Shown: positions 9,101-19,287 of the stretch, in pieces | Position numbering within the stretch: the stretch's first letter is position 1 | Layout of the letters: every line of letters starts with the position of its first letter | NCBI GenBank assembly: GCA_038993745.2 | Contig: CP160629.1 | Coordinates: forward strand, 124,001 to 188,000 | Direction: 5' to 3' | Source of the DNA: Aliivibrio fischeri | Lineage (GTDB): Bacteria > Pseudomonadota > Gammaproteobacteria > Enterobacterales > Vibrionaceae | Length of the DNA: 64,000 nt | Translations under genes and position numbers: made by a program | The notes under the pieces: model-generated | What the model saw: the letters and a program-made list of their open reading frames with translations, nothing else | Told to the model about the DNA's origin: nothing | The model's database searches: none

Positions 9101-10490
9101 TAAGCAATCACATCTTGTTTTGCTTCTTCTTTCACTTCTGCATACGGCAATACGATATTTAAGATAATCGCAGTTACACCACCTGCAGTTACACCTGATG
9201 AGAAAATATTTTTAATCATCTCTGGCATGAACTGAAGAATTTCAGGTTTTTGAGCTAAGCCAAGACCCATAGAGAAAGACATTGCCATGATTAGGATGGC
9301 GCGACGGTCTAGTTCAACACGTGAGATAATACGCACCCCAGCAGCCGCAATCGTACCGAACATCACAATAGTCGCACCACCAAGTACAGGCTCAGGAATG
9401 ATCTGCACCATGCTTGCCACACCAGGGAATAAGCCAAGAAGAACTAACATTCCTGCAATGAAATACCCCACATAACGACTTGCTACACCCGTTAATAGGA
9501 TTACGCCATTGTTTTGGCTGAACGTTGAGTTAGGGAAGCTGTTAAATGCTGCTGCGATTGCTGAGTTAATACCATCAGCCAATACACCGCCTTTAATACG
9601 CTTCATATAAACAGGCCCTTTCACTGGCTGGCCTGATACTTCTGATGTTGCTGTAATATCACCAATGGCTTCTAATGCCGTGATTAAGAAGATAAGTACC
9701 AAAGGAATAAACAGAGACCAGTCAAAACCTAAGCCATATTGCATAGGAATTGGTAGGGCAATTAGAGCTGCATCATGAGACATTTCTGTATTAAGCATTC
9801 CATAGCCCACGCAGCTACCGTACCTACTGTCATTGCGATAACGATAGAAGCCATACGTAGGTAAGGGTTAGTTGCACGGTTTAGTACCACAATAATTAAT
9901 AATACCGTGCCAGCAAGAGCGAGCTTATCAAGACTACCAAATGTGCCTTCGCCCATAGCAGAATATCCGCCACCCATAGACACTAAACCGACTTGAATAA
10001 GAGTAAGGCCAATTAGGGTAACAACAATGCCAGAGACTAATGGAGTAATGATCTTTTGAGCGTATTCGAGAACACGAGATAGGAAAATTTCAGCGGTTGA
10101 AGCAACAAGAATGGTACCAAAAATTGCCGCCATCATTGTAGGAACATCAGCACCACCAGCTTTTAGTGCAAGGCCAGCACCAATGATTGGGCCTAAGAAA
10201 TTAAAACTGGTGCCTTGAACTGAAAGTAAGCCAGAACCGATAGGGCCAAAAGTTTTGATTTGAATAAAAGAAGAAATGCCCGAAGCAAATAAAGACATGC
10301 TGATGATGGTATTGGTTTCAGCCGCTGGAACACCAAGAGTCTGACAGATGATCAGAGACGGCGTAATAATCGCAACAAACATCGCCAATAAGTGCTGAAA
10401 AGCAGCAAATAAAGTGTGCGGTAGCGGTGGACGATCATCCAATTGATAGATCAATTCAGATGGTTTTGTGGTGCTGTTTTTAACGGTCAT
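9100..10490 (-). pseudogene. NCS2 purine (xanthine) permease, split by a frameshift
   Basis: Proton-coupled nucleobase transporter of the NCS2/NAT family, closest in pattern to the xanthine permeases XanP/UacT. The N-terminal frame (9762-10490) holds the first half of about 12-14 helices with [20 protein letters not shown]. The C-terminal frame carries the NAT signature region [19 protein letters not shown]. Inserting one base in the GG at 9800-9801 gives [17 protein letters not shown] and exactly 463 residues, the length of E. coli XanP. A PurR-like operator upstream supports purine transport. The break may be a sequencing error. Confidence 0.85.
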
Positions 10491-10640
10491 GGCCGATATT
10501 CCTAGTAGTGTAACGTTGTCTTCAAATCTCGCTGAATGGGAGTTTGAAGTGAGAAGGCGTCAATCTGTGATTGCTGTTAATCAGAACCTTTCTCGATAGG
10601 GTTGCATTGTTAAGTTCAAGACTTAATCAATTGGAGCGGT

Positions 10641-10678
10641 ATTTTATAGATAATTTAATGAAAAGCAATCGTTTGCTA
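10641..10678 (-). promoter_or_regulatory. PurR-like operator and -10 region of the purine permease
   Basis: On the minus strand, TAGCAAACGATTGCTT (10678-10663) matches the 16-bp PurR operator consensus ACGCAAACGTTTGCGT at 12 of 16 positions, including the near-palindromic core GCAAACGATTGC. A TATAAAAT (10648-10641) follows 14 bases on, so the operator would cover the -35 region, a typical repression site. The rest of the 325-base gap upstream of the permease holds only module B/C fragments. Confidence 0.65.
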
Positions 10679-10719
10679 TTATTTTTTAGAGAGGTAGAAC
10701 TAGGGTAAATGGAGGAAGT

Positions 10720-10818
10720 ATTCTAGATACTATACGCTGTGCTAACTAGAGCGCTTCGCTTCTATAAGAGCAAAAAGCGAAGCGTCTTGAAACCTCGCCT
10801 TTGCTCTTATAGTTTCTA
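10720..10818. repeat. Mosaic repeat, two module C copies around a module B fragment
   Basis: CTAGATACTATACGCTGTGC (inverted module C), then AAAAGCGAAGCGTCTTGAAA (half of B), then CTTATAGTTTCTAACTCCGC running into the comF stop. Confidence 0.7.
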
Positions 10819-11535
10819 ACTCCGCCCCGTCCTACAAACCGTATAAACATCAATACGCTCAACTCCCGCTTTCCTTAATTCCAAACACAACAGATTAATC
10901 GTTGCACCTGTTGTCACCACATCATCAACAAGAGCAACGTGTTTTTCTTTGATTGGTTGAGTGATTTTAAATGCGCCGAGTAAATTGGTTTGTCTAAACG
11001 AACGAGATAAACCTTGTTGAGGCCTTGTCGCTTTAACGCGTTTCAATATCTTGTTATTACAATGAGTGGTGGGCCACTTAAGATTGAACTCCCTTTCTAA
11101 TGTCCAACCTAAATGATCACTTTGATTGTAAGAACGCCACCAAAATCGTTTCCAATGAAGAGGAACAGGAAGAATTAGAGGGGCAGGTTCTGGGATGTGC
11201 TTACTGAGTAATACGCCTAAATCTTGGGCGAGCCAGAACTGTTGAGCGTATTTAAGTTTATTAATGTATTCGCGTAATGGTTCAGAATAATCACTTACAC
11301 AATATAAGCGGTCCCATTGTGGTGGGTGCAAAAGACACTCTCCGCAGACATCGGTCTCATGCTCGGTTTGCAAACCACATCGCTGACAGCGAGGCACTGT
11401 TTTGATTAAATCTAAGCAAGCTTGGCACCAAATTGTTTCAGATGGTGGCATTGCTTGTGAGCAAAAGTCACAATGACTTACACCTAATTTTTGTATTGAT
11501 CTTCTAATCCACCTGATGAACACTAAACCACCCAT
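10816..11535 (-). CDS. ComF/GntX family phosphoribosyltransferase-like protein
   Basis: 239 residues. The N-terminal part has paired cysteines suited to zinc binding (CDFC, CQAC, CQRC, CGEC; about residues 21-66). The C-terminal type I phosphoribosyltransferase fold has the PRPP loop HVALVDDVVTTGATI. ComF proteins are needed for DNA uptake in naturally competent bacteria; the E. coli homologue GntX/YhgH is poorly understood. It is divergent from bioH, with 28 bases between the starts, a conserved pairing. The C-terminal CRTGRS is encoded at the edge of an intergenic repeat. Confidence 0.9.
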   Translation of the reverse strand: MGGLVFIRWIRRSIQKLGVSHCDFCSQAMPPSETIWCQACLDLIKTVPRCQRCGLQTEHETDVCGECLLHPPQWDRLYCVSDYSEPLREYINKLKYAQQFWLAQDLGVLLSKHIPEPAPLILPVPLHWKRFWWRSYNQSDHLGWTLEREFNLKWPTTHCNNKILKRVKATRPQQGLSRSFRQTNLLGAFKITQPIKEKHVALVDDVVTTGATINLLCLELRKAGVERIDVYTVCRTGRS

Positions 11536-11563
11536 ACTAATTAATCATTAACAGGCAGTGTAG

Positions 11564-12337
11564 ATGACAACACCTCTTTATTGGCAAACGGAAGGCGAAG
11601 GTTCCGATCTGGTTCTCATTCATGGATGGGGAATGAATGGAGCGGTGTGGCAGACCACATCTGAAAAGCTTAGCCAGCATTATCGTGTGCATACTGTCGA
11701 TTTATCTGGTTATGGTCACAGTGCAGAGTTAGGCAGTGCTGATTTTGATGAAATGGTAAAACAAGTTCTTGCTCAAGCACCTAAAAAGGCTGCATGGTTA
11801 GGTTGGTCATTAGGGGGATTGATTGCGACAAAAGCTGCGTTAACTTCTCCCGAGCGAGTATCACAACTCATTACCATTGCGAGTTCACCACGGTTTTCAG
11901 CAGAGAAAGGCTGGCGAGGCATAAAACCTCTCGTATTATCACAATTTACTGAGCAGCTAAAAACCGATTTCACATTAACCGTTGAGCGCTTTATGGCACT
12001 ACAAGCTATGGGTAGTCCTAATGCTAAGCAAGACATTAAGTTAGTAAAAAAGGCTGTATTTTCAAGGCCTATGCCTGATCAGCAAGCATTAGCTACAGGT
12101 TTAATGATTCTGGCCGATATAGATCTACGAGAAGCTGTATCTCAATTGTCGATGCCGGTATGTCGTATGTATGGACGACTGGATGGATTGGTGCCAATTA
12201 AAGTCGCTCATGATATGGATGAACTTATGCCGAATTCGGCTAAAATCGTTTTTGAGCAAGCATCACACGCACCTTTTATTTCGCATAATGACGAATTTAT
12301 TTCTGAGCTACGCACTTTTTTAAATCAACACGCTTAG
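11564..12337 (+). CDS. bioH: Pimeloyl-ACP methyl ester carboxylesterase BioH
   Basis: Alpha/beta hydrolase that releases pimeloyl-ACP from its methyl ester, the last step of pimelate formation in biotin synthesis. It has 257 residues (E. coli 256). The nucleophile Ser82 lies in LGWSLGGL, the oxyanion region is HGWGMNG, and the catalytic His is in ASHAPFISH near residue 235. It is followed after 26 bases by an uncharacterised gene, probably cotranscribed. Confidence 0.95.
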   Translation: MTTPLYWQTEGEGSDLVLIHGWGMNGAVWQTTSEKLSQHYRVHTVDLSGYGHSAELGSADFDEMVKQVLAQAPKKAAWLGWSLGGLIATKAALTSPERVSQLITIASSPRFSAEKGWRGIKPLVLSQFTEQLKTDFTLTVERFMALQAMGSPNAKQDIKLVKKAVFSRPMPDQQALATGLMILADIDLREAVSQLSMPVCRMYGRLDGLVPIKVAHDMDELMPNSAKIVFEQASHAPFISHNDEFISELRTFLNQHA

Positions 12338-12363
12338 TTTTTATTTAGTTAAGGAAACGCTTT

Positions 12364-12843
12364 ATGATCTTTTCACCTAACAGTGTCAGTGTGCCGCTTA
12401 TCGCACCTTCTGTTAATCTGCCAACAGAACAAGTAGCACGTGAAAACCGTGTTAAAAAGCCTGTTGCGCCGACGACAAAGATGAGCGAAACCACATCTGA
12501 AAAAGCAATCAAAGGTGATGATAAGCAACATAAGCGGGATGCTTGGGAGCCATCAGATCACCCTGGTTATGATGTGATGGAAGAGAAAGAGGAGCCTAAA
12601 CCTCATTTCGCCACTCTGTATGATATCGATGATGATTTAGCTAAATTAGCTCGATTGTTGTCGTTGGATACTTACGCTCAAGGTGAAGGAACGGGTTATA
12701 CCATCCGTTTTAATTTGCCAAAGAATTTATTAGATAAACTTGAAGAGATGGGACGAATGGTTCGCCGCCGTAGTGTGATAAGTTTTCACTATGATAAGGC
12801 TGTGGTTCCGAATAATCCGTCGGATATATTGGCGGTGCTTTAA
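12364..12843 (+). CDS. Conserved Vibrionaceae protein of unknown function
   Basis: 159 residues, no recognised domain. The N-terminal half (1-80) is polar and probably disordered, rich in Thr, Lys and Glu. The C-terminal half (about 85-159) looks folded: FATLYDIDDDLAKLARLLSL, then GYTIRFNLPKNLLDKLEEMG and a basic RMVRRRSV. Similar proteins sit after bioH in other vibrios, from memory. No signal peptide or membrane segment is seen. It follows bioH closely, so it is likely in the same transcript. Confidence 0.7.
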   Translation: MIFSPNSVSVPLIAPSVNLPTEQVARENRVKKPVAPTTKMSETTSEKAIKGDDKQHKRDAWEPSDHPGYDVMEEKEEPKPHFATLYDIDDDLAKLARLLSLDTYAQGEGTGYTIRFNLPKNLLDKLEEMGRMVRRRSVISFHYDKAVVPNNPSDILAVL

Positions 12844-12847
12844 GGGG

Positions 12848-13038
12848 TTAAGAGCAGGGACGAGAGGTGAGTACGCTTCGCTCGAGGAGCGAGGGAGAGC
12901 GTAGGATTCAGGTCTCAGGTTTCAGGAAGATCAAAAGCGAGCACACCTGAAACCTGCAAGCATAGCGCCCTGAACCCTAAAACCTTTTTCTCTGCTCTTA
13001 CTCGCCCCTAGAAGCGCAGCGCTCTCGTCCCTCGAAAC
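12848..13038. repeat. Mosaic repeat: module A, module B, inverted module A
   Basis: TTAAGAGCAGGGACGAGAGG follows the 159-aa gene. Module B follows, with CAGGTTTCAGGAAG and CACACCTGAAACCTGCAAGC. Inverted A (CTCGCCCCTAGAAGCGCAGC) runs up to the tex stop. Each of the two converging genes thus has its own A module pointing away from its stop codon. Confidence 0.8.
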
Positions 13039-15354
13039 TTACTTCTTCGCCTTCGCAAAAGCAGCTGCAAACGCACCACCCATTGCACCGCCGCCAACAT
13101 CGTTATTACGTTGCTGTCTTGGCGCTTGAGAACGCTCATTGCGCTGTTGTGGTTTATTTGATTGGCGTTGAGGACGATTGTCTTCTCCTGGCTTATCGTT
13201 TAAACGCATAGAAAGAGCGATACGCTTACGTTGCACATCCACTTCCATAACCTTCACTTTTACAATATCACCGGCTTTAACGACTTCTCTAGGGTCAGAA
13301 ACAAACGTATCACTTAATGCAGAAATATGAACTAAGCCATCTTGGTGAACACCGATATCAACGAATGCACCGAAGTTGGCTACGTTTGATACAACACCTT
13401 CTAATACCATGCCTAATTCAAGGTCAGATACCGTATTTACGCCATCAGCAAAGGTGGCTGTTTTAAACTCAGGACGAGGGTCTCGACCCGGCTTATCTAG
13501 CTCTTTAATGATGTCAGTGACTGTTGGCAAACCAAAATCTGCACTGATGTAATCGTTAGCCGCAACCGAGCGTAAAAACTCAGTATTACCAATAATCGCA
13601 TCAATAGCTTTGCCATTTTTCTCAGCAATGGTTTTTACTACTGGGTAAGCTTCAGGGTGAACCGCAGAAGCATCCAATGGGTTTTTACCGTTCATTACAC
13701 GTAAGAAACCAGCACATTGTTCAAAGGCTTTAGGCCCTAAACGAGCGACTTTTTTCAGTGTCGTACGGTTTTCAAAGCGACCGTTTTCATCACGGTAATC
13801 CACAATGTTTTGTGCAATCGTTGCTGATAAACCTGCAACACGAGTTAATAGAGCAGGAGAGGCTGTATTTACGTCAACACCAACGGCGTTTACACAGTCC
13901 TCGATGACGGCATCTAATTTTTTCGCTAGTTGGCTTTGGCTTACATCGTGTTGATACTGACCAACACCAATGGCTTTAGGGTCGATTTTTACTAGCTCTG
14001 CCAGAGGATCTTGCAGACGACGAGCGATAGATACCGCACCACGGATGGATACATCTAAATCAGGGAACTCTTTCGCTGCTAATTCAGAAGCAGAATATAC
14101 CGATGCACCCGCTTCACTTACGATGATTTTCGCCGTTGATAGACCAGCATCTTTTAGTAGATTACCCACAAAAGCATCGGTCTCACGTGAAGCTGTACCG
14201 TTACCAATTGCGATTAAATCCACATTGTGTTGTTTGATTAATGCTTCGATAATCTGTGCTGATTTTGCAATTTGATTATGGGGTTGGTTAGGGTAAATCG
14301 TATCTGTTGCTAGTACTTTACCTGTAGCATCAACCACGGCGACTTTCGTACCTGTACGTAGGCCTGGATCAAGTCCAAGTGTCGTTTTAAGACCTGCTGG
14401 AGCTGCCATTAATAGGTCTTTAAGGTTAGTAGCAAATACATCAATCGCTTCGTTTTCTGAGCGTTCTTTTAGACCACCCATTAATTCCGTTTCCATGTGC
14501 ATTAAAATCTTAATGCGCCATGTCCAGCTGATCACTTGTTTACGCCATAAATCAGCAGGTTGAGAACCTAGCGTAATACCATAATGATTTGCGATGATGA
14601 TTTCACAGTACGAGCCACGAGCACCTTCTTCCTGAGTTGGGTCAGCGTTAATAGAAAGCTGTAAGAAGCCTTCATTGCGACCACGTAGCATAGCAAGAGC
14701 ACGGTGAGAAGGGACTTTCGTTAATGCTTCATGGTGATCAAAGTAATCTTTGAATTTTTCACCCGCTTGCTCTTGGCCATCCACCATCTTAGATACAAGC
14801 TCAGCATTAGCAGTTAGATAAGTACGTACTTTTTCAAGTAAGTTTGCGTCTTCTGCCATGCGTTCCATAAGAATGGCACGAGCACCGTCTAATACTGCCT
14901 TAGTATCTGCAAAGCCTTTTTCTTCATCAATGTAAGATTGAGCGGCATCTTCAGGTGTATTCTCTGGCTGTGTCCACAGTAAATCAGCCAGTGGTTCAAT
15001 ACCCGCTTCAATGGCGATTTGGCCTTTAGTACGACGCTTACGTTTAAATGGTAAATACAGATCTTCAAGACGCGTTTTGCTGTCCGCATCTAAAATCTCA
15101 CGTTCTAATTCAGGCGTCAGTTTGTCTTGTTCTTTAATCGATTTTAAGATCGACTGACGGCGGTCATCCAACTCACGTAAGTAAGTTAAACGAGTATCAA
15201 GCGTACGAAGTTGCGTATCATCTAGGCCATCTGTTACTTCTTTACGGTAACGAGCAATAAATGGGATGGTGCTACCTTCGTCAATCAGTTGAACGGCAGC
15301 AGAAACTTGTTGAGGGCGAACGTTAAGTTCTTTAGCAATTATGTTTATTATCAT
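13039..15354 (-). CDS. tex: Tex family transcription accessory / S1 RNA-binding protein
   Basis: Full-length 771-residue Tex, an RNA/nucleic-acid-binding protein needed for normal transcription in several bacteria. The order is an N-terminal helical HTH region (1-190), a YqgF/RNase H-like domain starting at [19 protein letters not shown], helix-hairpin-helix repeats (about 490-570; [31 protein letters not shown]) and an S1 domain (about 645-715; [20 protein letters not shown]). A Gln/Arg/Asn-rich tail ending AAFAKAKK follows. It is monocistronic, upstream of nothing on its strand. Confidence 0.96.
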   Translation of the reverse strand: MIINIIAKELNVRPQQVSAAVQLIDEGSTIPFIARYRKEVTDGLDDTQLRTLDTRLTYLRELDDRRQSILKSIKEQDKLTPELEREILDADSKTRLEDLYLPFKRKRRTKGQIAIEAGIEPLADLLWTQPENTPEDAAQSYIDEEKGFADTKAVLDGARAILMERMAEDANLLEKVRTYLTANAELVSKMVDGQEQAGEKFKDYFDHHEALTKVPSHRALAMLRGRNEGFLQLSINADPTQEEGARGSYCEIIIANHYGITLGSQPADLWRKQVISWTWRIKILMHMETELMGGLKERSENEAIDVFATNLKDLLMAAPAGLKTTLGLDPGLRTGTKVAVVDATGKVLATDTIYPNQPHNQIAKSAQIIEALIKQHNVDLIAIGNGTASRETDAFVGNLLKDAGLSTAKIIVSEAGASVYSASELAAKEFPDLDVSIRGAVSIARRLQDPLAELVKIDPKAIGVGQYQHDVSQSQLAKKLDAVIEDCVNAVGVDVNTASPALLTRVAGLSATIAQNIVDYRDENGRFENRTTLKKVARLGPKAFEQCAGFLRVMNGKNPLDASAVHPEAYPVVKTIAEKNGKAIDAIIGNTEFLRSVAANDYISADFGLPTVTDIIKELDKPGRDPRPEFKTATFADGVNTVSDLELGMVLEGVVSNVANFGAFVDIGVHQDGLVHISALSDTFVSDPREVVKAGDIVKVKVMEVDVQRKRIALSMRLNDKPGEDNRPQRQSNKPQQRNERSQAPRQQRNNDVGGGAMGGAFAAAFAKAKK

Positions 15355-15408
15355 TTTGATTCTTTTTATTTAATTTATTTAAAGCGTGTGATTGGGCTGT
15401 TTTAATTA

Positions 15409-15537
15409 GGTTTCAGGTTTCAGGTTTCAGGTTTCAGGTCGCTCACTGTAATTTCAACGATCACCATTTCGCTCTTCCTGAAACCTCATCTTCCTCGTCC
15501 CTCGAGCGAAGCGTCCTCGAATCTTGTCCCTACACCT
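15409..15537 (-). repeat. Mosaic repeat with TTTCAGG heptamer tandem array
   Basis: Four tandem TTTCAGG units (15411-15438) open the element. Then come CGCTCTTCCTGAAACCTCAT and an inverted module A (TCGTCCCTCGAGCGAAGCGT) ending at the greB stop. The heptamer is the edge motif of module B, here expanded. Confidence 0.8.
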
Positions 15538-16003
15538 AGTACCTAATCGAATTCACAAACCACTCTTTATCCCCATCAGGCGTTTTTACAATCACATCTT
15601 CATCCACTTCTTTTTTGATCAGTGCGCGAGCCATTGGGGAATCGATAGAGATATAGTCGTTGCGGCCAAATATTTCATCAGGACCAACGATGCGAAAAGA
15701 GAGGATATCGCCTTGTTCGTTTTCGATTTCAACGAACGCACCGAAAAAGATTTTTCCGTCTTGCTGTGGGGAATAGTCGACCACTTTTACTTGGTCTAAA
15801 CGTTTACGAAGATAGCGAACACGGCGGTCTATTTCACGAAGGCGTTTTTTGTTGTATTGATAATCAGCGTTTTCACTGCGATCACCAAGGCTAGCCGCCC
15901 AAGTCACTTTTTTTGTGACTTCTGGGCGTTCTTCTTTCCATAGAAACGTGAGTTCATCTTGTAGCTTATTAAAGCCTTCACGTGTGATTAAATTGGTTTT
16001 CAT
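15536..16003 (-). CDS. greB: Transcription elongation factor GreB
   Basis: Stimulates RNA polymerase to cleave the transcript in backtracked complexes. The product is 155 residues from ATG 16003. The frame extends five codons upstream, but AGGAC precedes 16003 at good spacing and the family starts MKT. An N-terminal coiled coil with the acidic tip (GDRSENADYQYNKKRLREID) precedes the C-terminal FKBP-like domain (RFRIVGPDEIFG, ISIDSPMARAL). SPQQDGKIFFGAFVEIEN distinguishes GreB from GreA. Confidence 0.96.
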   Translation of the reverse strand: MKTNLITREGFNKLQDELTFLWKEERPEVTKKVTWAASLGDRSENADYQYNKKRLREIDRRVRYLRKRLDQVKVVDYSPQQDGKIFFGAFVEIENEQGDILSFRIVGPDEIFGRNDYISIDSPMARALIKKEVDEDVIVKTPDGDKEWFVNSIRY

Positions 16004-16021
16004 TATTTGTCCTGACACGCC

Positions 16022-16960
16022 CTAATCGTAGCGGATGCCTTTTTTAACGTTTGGGTCTTCCATTGTTTTAAAACGTTTATGTAGCCACATCCATTGAGGA
16101 ATACAACGTAAAATGACACGTTCTACCGCTTTATTCATTACCGTAGCAACACCAACGGGATCTTTCTTCGGAAATTGGTCACTGATGTCATTATCAATTT
16201 GTAAGTGATAATTATTGTAAGTTCTAAAGCCCGATGCAGTAACAACGGCACATTTACTTGCACTGATTAAGATATCCGAACCTACGGTGGTACAAGCATC
16301 TGGAACCGCAAAGAAAGGAACAAAGACCGATTTATTGCGGTTGTAATCGTGGTCAGGCATATACCAAAGACGCTCGCCATTACGTAATACACGCAACATA
16401 CCTTTGACGTCTTTTCTGTCGATCATCTGGTTGCCGTTATTGGTACGGCCCCAATATTGAATGAAATCGTAAGCTGGGTTGTTATGTGGGCGGTAAACAC
16501 CATAACCGGGAGCAAAGAAAGTGAAAGCTCTTGCTGTTAGCTCTAAGTTAAGAGCGTGAAGGCAAACAACTAAAACACCGCGGCCTTCGGCTTCAAGGTC
16601 GAGAATATGTTGTCTATTTTCATAGCTAAAATGTTTTTCAACACGCCAATCAGGCCATACCCAAGCCATTGCGGTTTCAAAAATCGCAAGACCGGAGTTT
16701 TTGAAATTCTCAACGATAATGGCTTCACGCTCAGATGATTCCATTTCTGGAAAAGCGAGTTCTAAATTACGGCGAGCTACATGGGCTCTTGATTTTCCGA
16801 GTTTTAATCCAAGTAACCCAAGAGAGCGACCAAGTTTGTAAGTTACTTTATAAGGCAATAGGGTGACGATGGCAAAAAGGAATCCGAATCCAAACCATAC
16901 CCCCCAATATTTCGGGTGTAGAAGAGCAATAGAGAATTTAGGTGCTGGATACTTTGACAT
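16022..16960 (-). CDS. lpxL: Lipid A biosynthesis lauroyl-type acyltransferase (LpxL)
   Basis: Inner-membrane acyltransferase adding a secondary acyl chain to Kdo2-lipid IVA. It has 312 residues and the N-terminal SIALLHPKYWGVWFGFGFLF membrane segment of LpxL/HtrB. The catalytic HX4E dyad is H135 and E140 in CLHALNLE. YRPHNNP, MIDRKDVKGM, WYMPDHDY and a C-terminal WMWLHKRFKT follow LpxL rather than LpxM. The acyl donor is not predictable from sequence. It sits between slmA and greB on the minus strand; its stop is 18 bases before the greB start, so the two are probably cotranscribed. Confidence 0.92.
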   Translation of the reverse strand: MSKYPAPKFSIALLHPKYWGVWFGFGFLFAIVTLLPYKVTYKLGRSLGLLGLKLGKSRAHVARRNLELAFPEMESSEREAIIVENFKNSGLAIFETAMAWVWPDWRVEKHFSYENRQHILDLEAEGRGVLVVCLHALNLELTARAFTFFAPGYGVYRPHNNPAYDFIQYWGRTNNGNQMIDRKDVKGMLRVLRNGERLWYMPDHDYNRNKSVFVPFFAVPDACTTVGSDILISASKCAVVTASGFRTYNNYHLQIDNDISDQFPKKDPVGVATVMNKAVERVILRCIPQWMWLHKRFKTMEDPNVKKGIRYD

Positions 16961-16984
16961 CGTGAGCCTATTTTATCTAATTAA

Positions 16985-17575
16985 TTATTGGATCTGAGCA
17001 CTGAGTAATGCCCAATATTCGTTAAAGTTTTCAGTCGGCTGATATTTAAAATCAGAACGGACAAAACGACAGAAACTCCCCTCGACTTGACCTACAAGCT
17101 GAGCGGCTAAAATACTTTCATCAATTGGGAATGCTTTCCCTTCACGTAATTTACGTTCACGTAAGATTTGTTTGAATTGAAGTTCAATACGCTCAAATAT
17201 TTGATTGATGCGGCTTCTTAAGCGTTCATTTTCAAACATCAGCGCATGACCTGTCATAATTCGAGTTAATCCAGGGTTACGTTCAGCAAAGGCGAGCAGA
17301 AGTTTTAATAATAACTCAATACGTTTTAAAGTATCTTTTTCATCTTCAAGAATGCGGTTAACACGCGAAAAAATAGATTCTTCAATAAACTCAATTAAGC
17401 CTTCAAACATTTTGGCTTTGCTTGGGAAATGGCGATATAACGCAGCTTCTGATACACCAACCTGTTTTGCTAATTTGGCTGTGGTAATGCGAGCTGCGCC
17501 TTCATTTGACTCTAGCATTTCAGCTAAAGCTTGTAGTATTTCATCGCGACGATTTGGTTTTCTTGGGGTCGCCAT
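16985..17575 (-). CDS. slmA: Nucleoid occlusion factor SlmA
   Basis: TetR-fold DNA-binding protein that blocks FtsZ ring assembly over the nucleoid. Its 196 residues have an N-terminal HTH (about 20-60: [23 protein letters not shown]) and a helical ligand-like domain, giving a family-typical length. It lies near coaBC, as in E. coli. It is the first gene of the slmA-lpxL-greB minus-strand run, and its promoter region upstream is occupied by a mosaic repeat. Confidence 0.95.
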   Translation of the reverse strand: MATPRKPNRRDEILQALAEMLESNEGAARITTAKLAKQVGVSEAALYRHFPSKAKMFEGLIEFIEESIFSRVNRILEDEKDTLKRIELLLKLLLAFAERNPGLTRIMTGHALMFENERLRSRINQIFERIELQFKQILRERKLREGKAFPIDESILAAQLVGQVEGSFCRFVRSDFKYQPTENFNEYWALLSAQIQ

Positions 17576-17617
17576 TACGGTTCCTTTGTCATTTTTTATT
17601 ATTTTTTGTGGAGCTAG

Positions 17618-17838
17618 GTTGTTCGTTACTAGAGGCTATACGCTTCGCTAACTAGATCGCTTCGCTCCTATTGAAGAGCAGGTTTCAGGAAAAACGCATC
17701 GAGTTCAGTTCTAGCTTCTCCTAAAATCGAATGACTTACGATATCTGCCATTCACGCTTTTATAGTTTCTAGTTAGCGCAGCGTATAGTCTCTAGCTCTT
17801 CCTAAAGCCTCTGCGCGAAGCGTCCTGAATTCTGCTTC
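17618..17838. repeat. Mosaic repeat between slmA and coaBC, C+B+C+B
   Basis: Inverted module C (CTAGAGGCTATACGCTTCGC), then an AGGTTTCAGGAAAAACGC fragment of B, then a forward module C with both arms (TATAGTTTCTAG, TTAGCGCAGCG, TATAGTCTCTAG). A B-like AAGCGTCCTGAATTCTGC abuts the coaBC stop. Confidence 0.8.
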
Positions 17839-19066
17839 TACAGTTTCTCTACGATCTCAAGCATAATCGCTTTACCCAACTCCGACTTCGTCGTTAACGG
17901 TAGCGCTTTATCACCTTCTTTCCAATATAGGTGAAGCGCGTTGTTATCACTATTAAAGCCTTGTCCCTGAACTGATACATCGTTCGCACAGATCATATCT
18001 AAATTTTTGCGTTTTAATTTACCGCGAGCGTATTTTTCAACATCTTGAGTTTCAGCTGCAAAACCAACAGTAAATGGACGCTGACTCGTTAATGCTGCAA
18101 CTGAAGCGACAATATCTGGATTCTTAACCATATGAAGAGTCATGCCATCTTCATCGTCGGTTTTCTTTAATTTTTGAGTTGCTACTTGGCTTAGTCTGAA
18201 ATCAGCAACGGCAGCACATGCAATAAAGATAGAATGAGATTGTGCATTTTTCATTACCGCTTCATGCATTTGTTCTGCGCTTTCAATATCAATGCGTTTC
18301 ACGTTTTCTGGTGTCGCAAGGTTAACAGGGCCACTGACTAAAGTGACCTTAGCTCCTAATTGAGCTGCGACTTCTGCAATAGAAAATCCCATTTTCCCTG
18401 AGCTATGATTAGAAATATAACGAACAGGATCAATCGCTTCACGAGTTGGACCAGCAGTAATTAGTAGAGATTGGCCTTTAAGTGGCTTTTCATCAACTTT
18501 TGCTTGTTCACAAGAATTAGCTTGGAAAAAATCTTCACATAAATGAACCAACTCCATTGGCTCAAGCATTCTTCCCATACCTACATCGCCACAAGCTTGT
18601 TGGCCCGCTGCTGGGCCCAAATGTGCATGCCACGACGAGCGAGTGTTGCTATATTTTCTTGGGTTGCAATGTTGCTATACATCTGTTGGTTCATCGCAGG
18701 AGAAACCGCGACAGGAGAATCCGTAGCAAGAACTAAAGTAGACAATAAATCGTTACCCATGCCAGCAGCCATTCGAGCGATTAGATCAGCTGTTGCAGGA
18801 GCAAGTAAAACAATGTCAGCCCACTTTGCTAACTCAATGTGCCCCATTGATGCTTCAGCAGCAGGATCAAGTAAACTATCAGCAACTGGGTGGCCAGAAA
18901 CCGCCTGCATCGTTAATGGGGTAATGAACTCTTTTGCTGCTTTTGTCATTACTACACGAACTTCAGCGCCGCGTTCAATCAATCGACGAGTCAGTTCTGC
19001 ACATTTATAAGCCGCAATGCCGCCGCTAATACCAAGAAGAATTCGTTTCCCTGCAAGAGATGCCAT
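17838..19066 (-). pseudogene. coaBC: CoaBC (Dfp), split by an apparent frameshift
   Basis: Bifunctional phosphopantothenoylcysteine decarboxylase/synthase, two consecutive steps of CoA synthesis. The N-terminal flavoprotein part has [16 protein letters not shown], the active-site-type [24 protein letters not shown] and SPAMNQQM. The C-terminal CoaB part has [27 protein letters not shown]. The two lie in different frames. Restoring one G in the run at 18616-18618 (minus strand) gives [20 protein letters not shown] and a 409-residue protein (E. coli 406). CoaBC is essential in most bacteria and no second copy is visible, so a sequence error is the best explanation. Start ATG 19066 is chosen by [12 protein letters not shown]. 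Confidence 0.92.
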
Positions 19067-19287
19067 GACACTAATTACCCTGTTAAGTGGTTCACCATAA
19101 AGTAGCGCTAACCATATCATAATTTTTTTTCAGAGTGATGCACTTCCAATCTCTTCCATCAAGTAAATGACCAAAAACATAATTGCAATCAAGGTTTGAA
19201 GCTTGCCGAAGGCTAAGTAATCGAGAAAGCGCATAAGATTTAGACATCGTAGGCTGTGTAGATAGCAAGCTATTAATTGAGAAAACT

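Noticed and set aside
10400-10420. GCGGTAGCGGT resembling an ops element
   Set aside because: It lies inside the permease coding region and lacks the exact GGCGGTAGCGT core.
10491-10640. Purine riboswitch upstream of the permease
   Set aside because: The conserved purine aptamer core and loop motifs are not visible; a PurR-like operator explains the regulation better.
18600-18640. Programmed frameshift in coaBC
   Set aside because: No slippery heptamer with a following pseudoknot is apparent, and coaBC is not known to use frameshifting; a one-base sequencing error explains all six similar cases.
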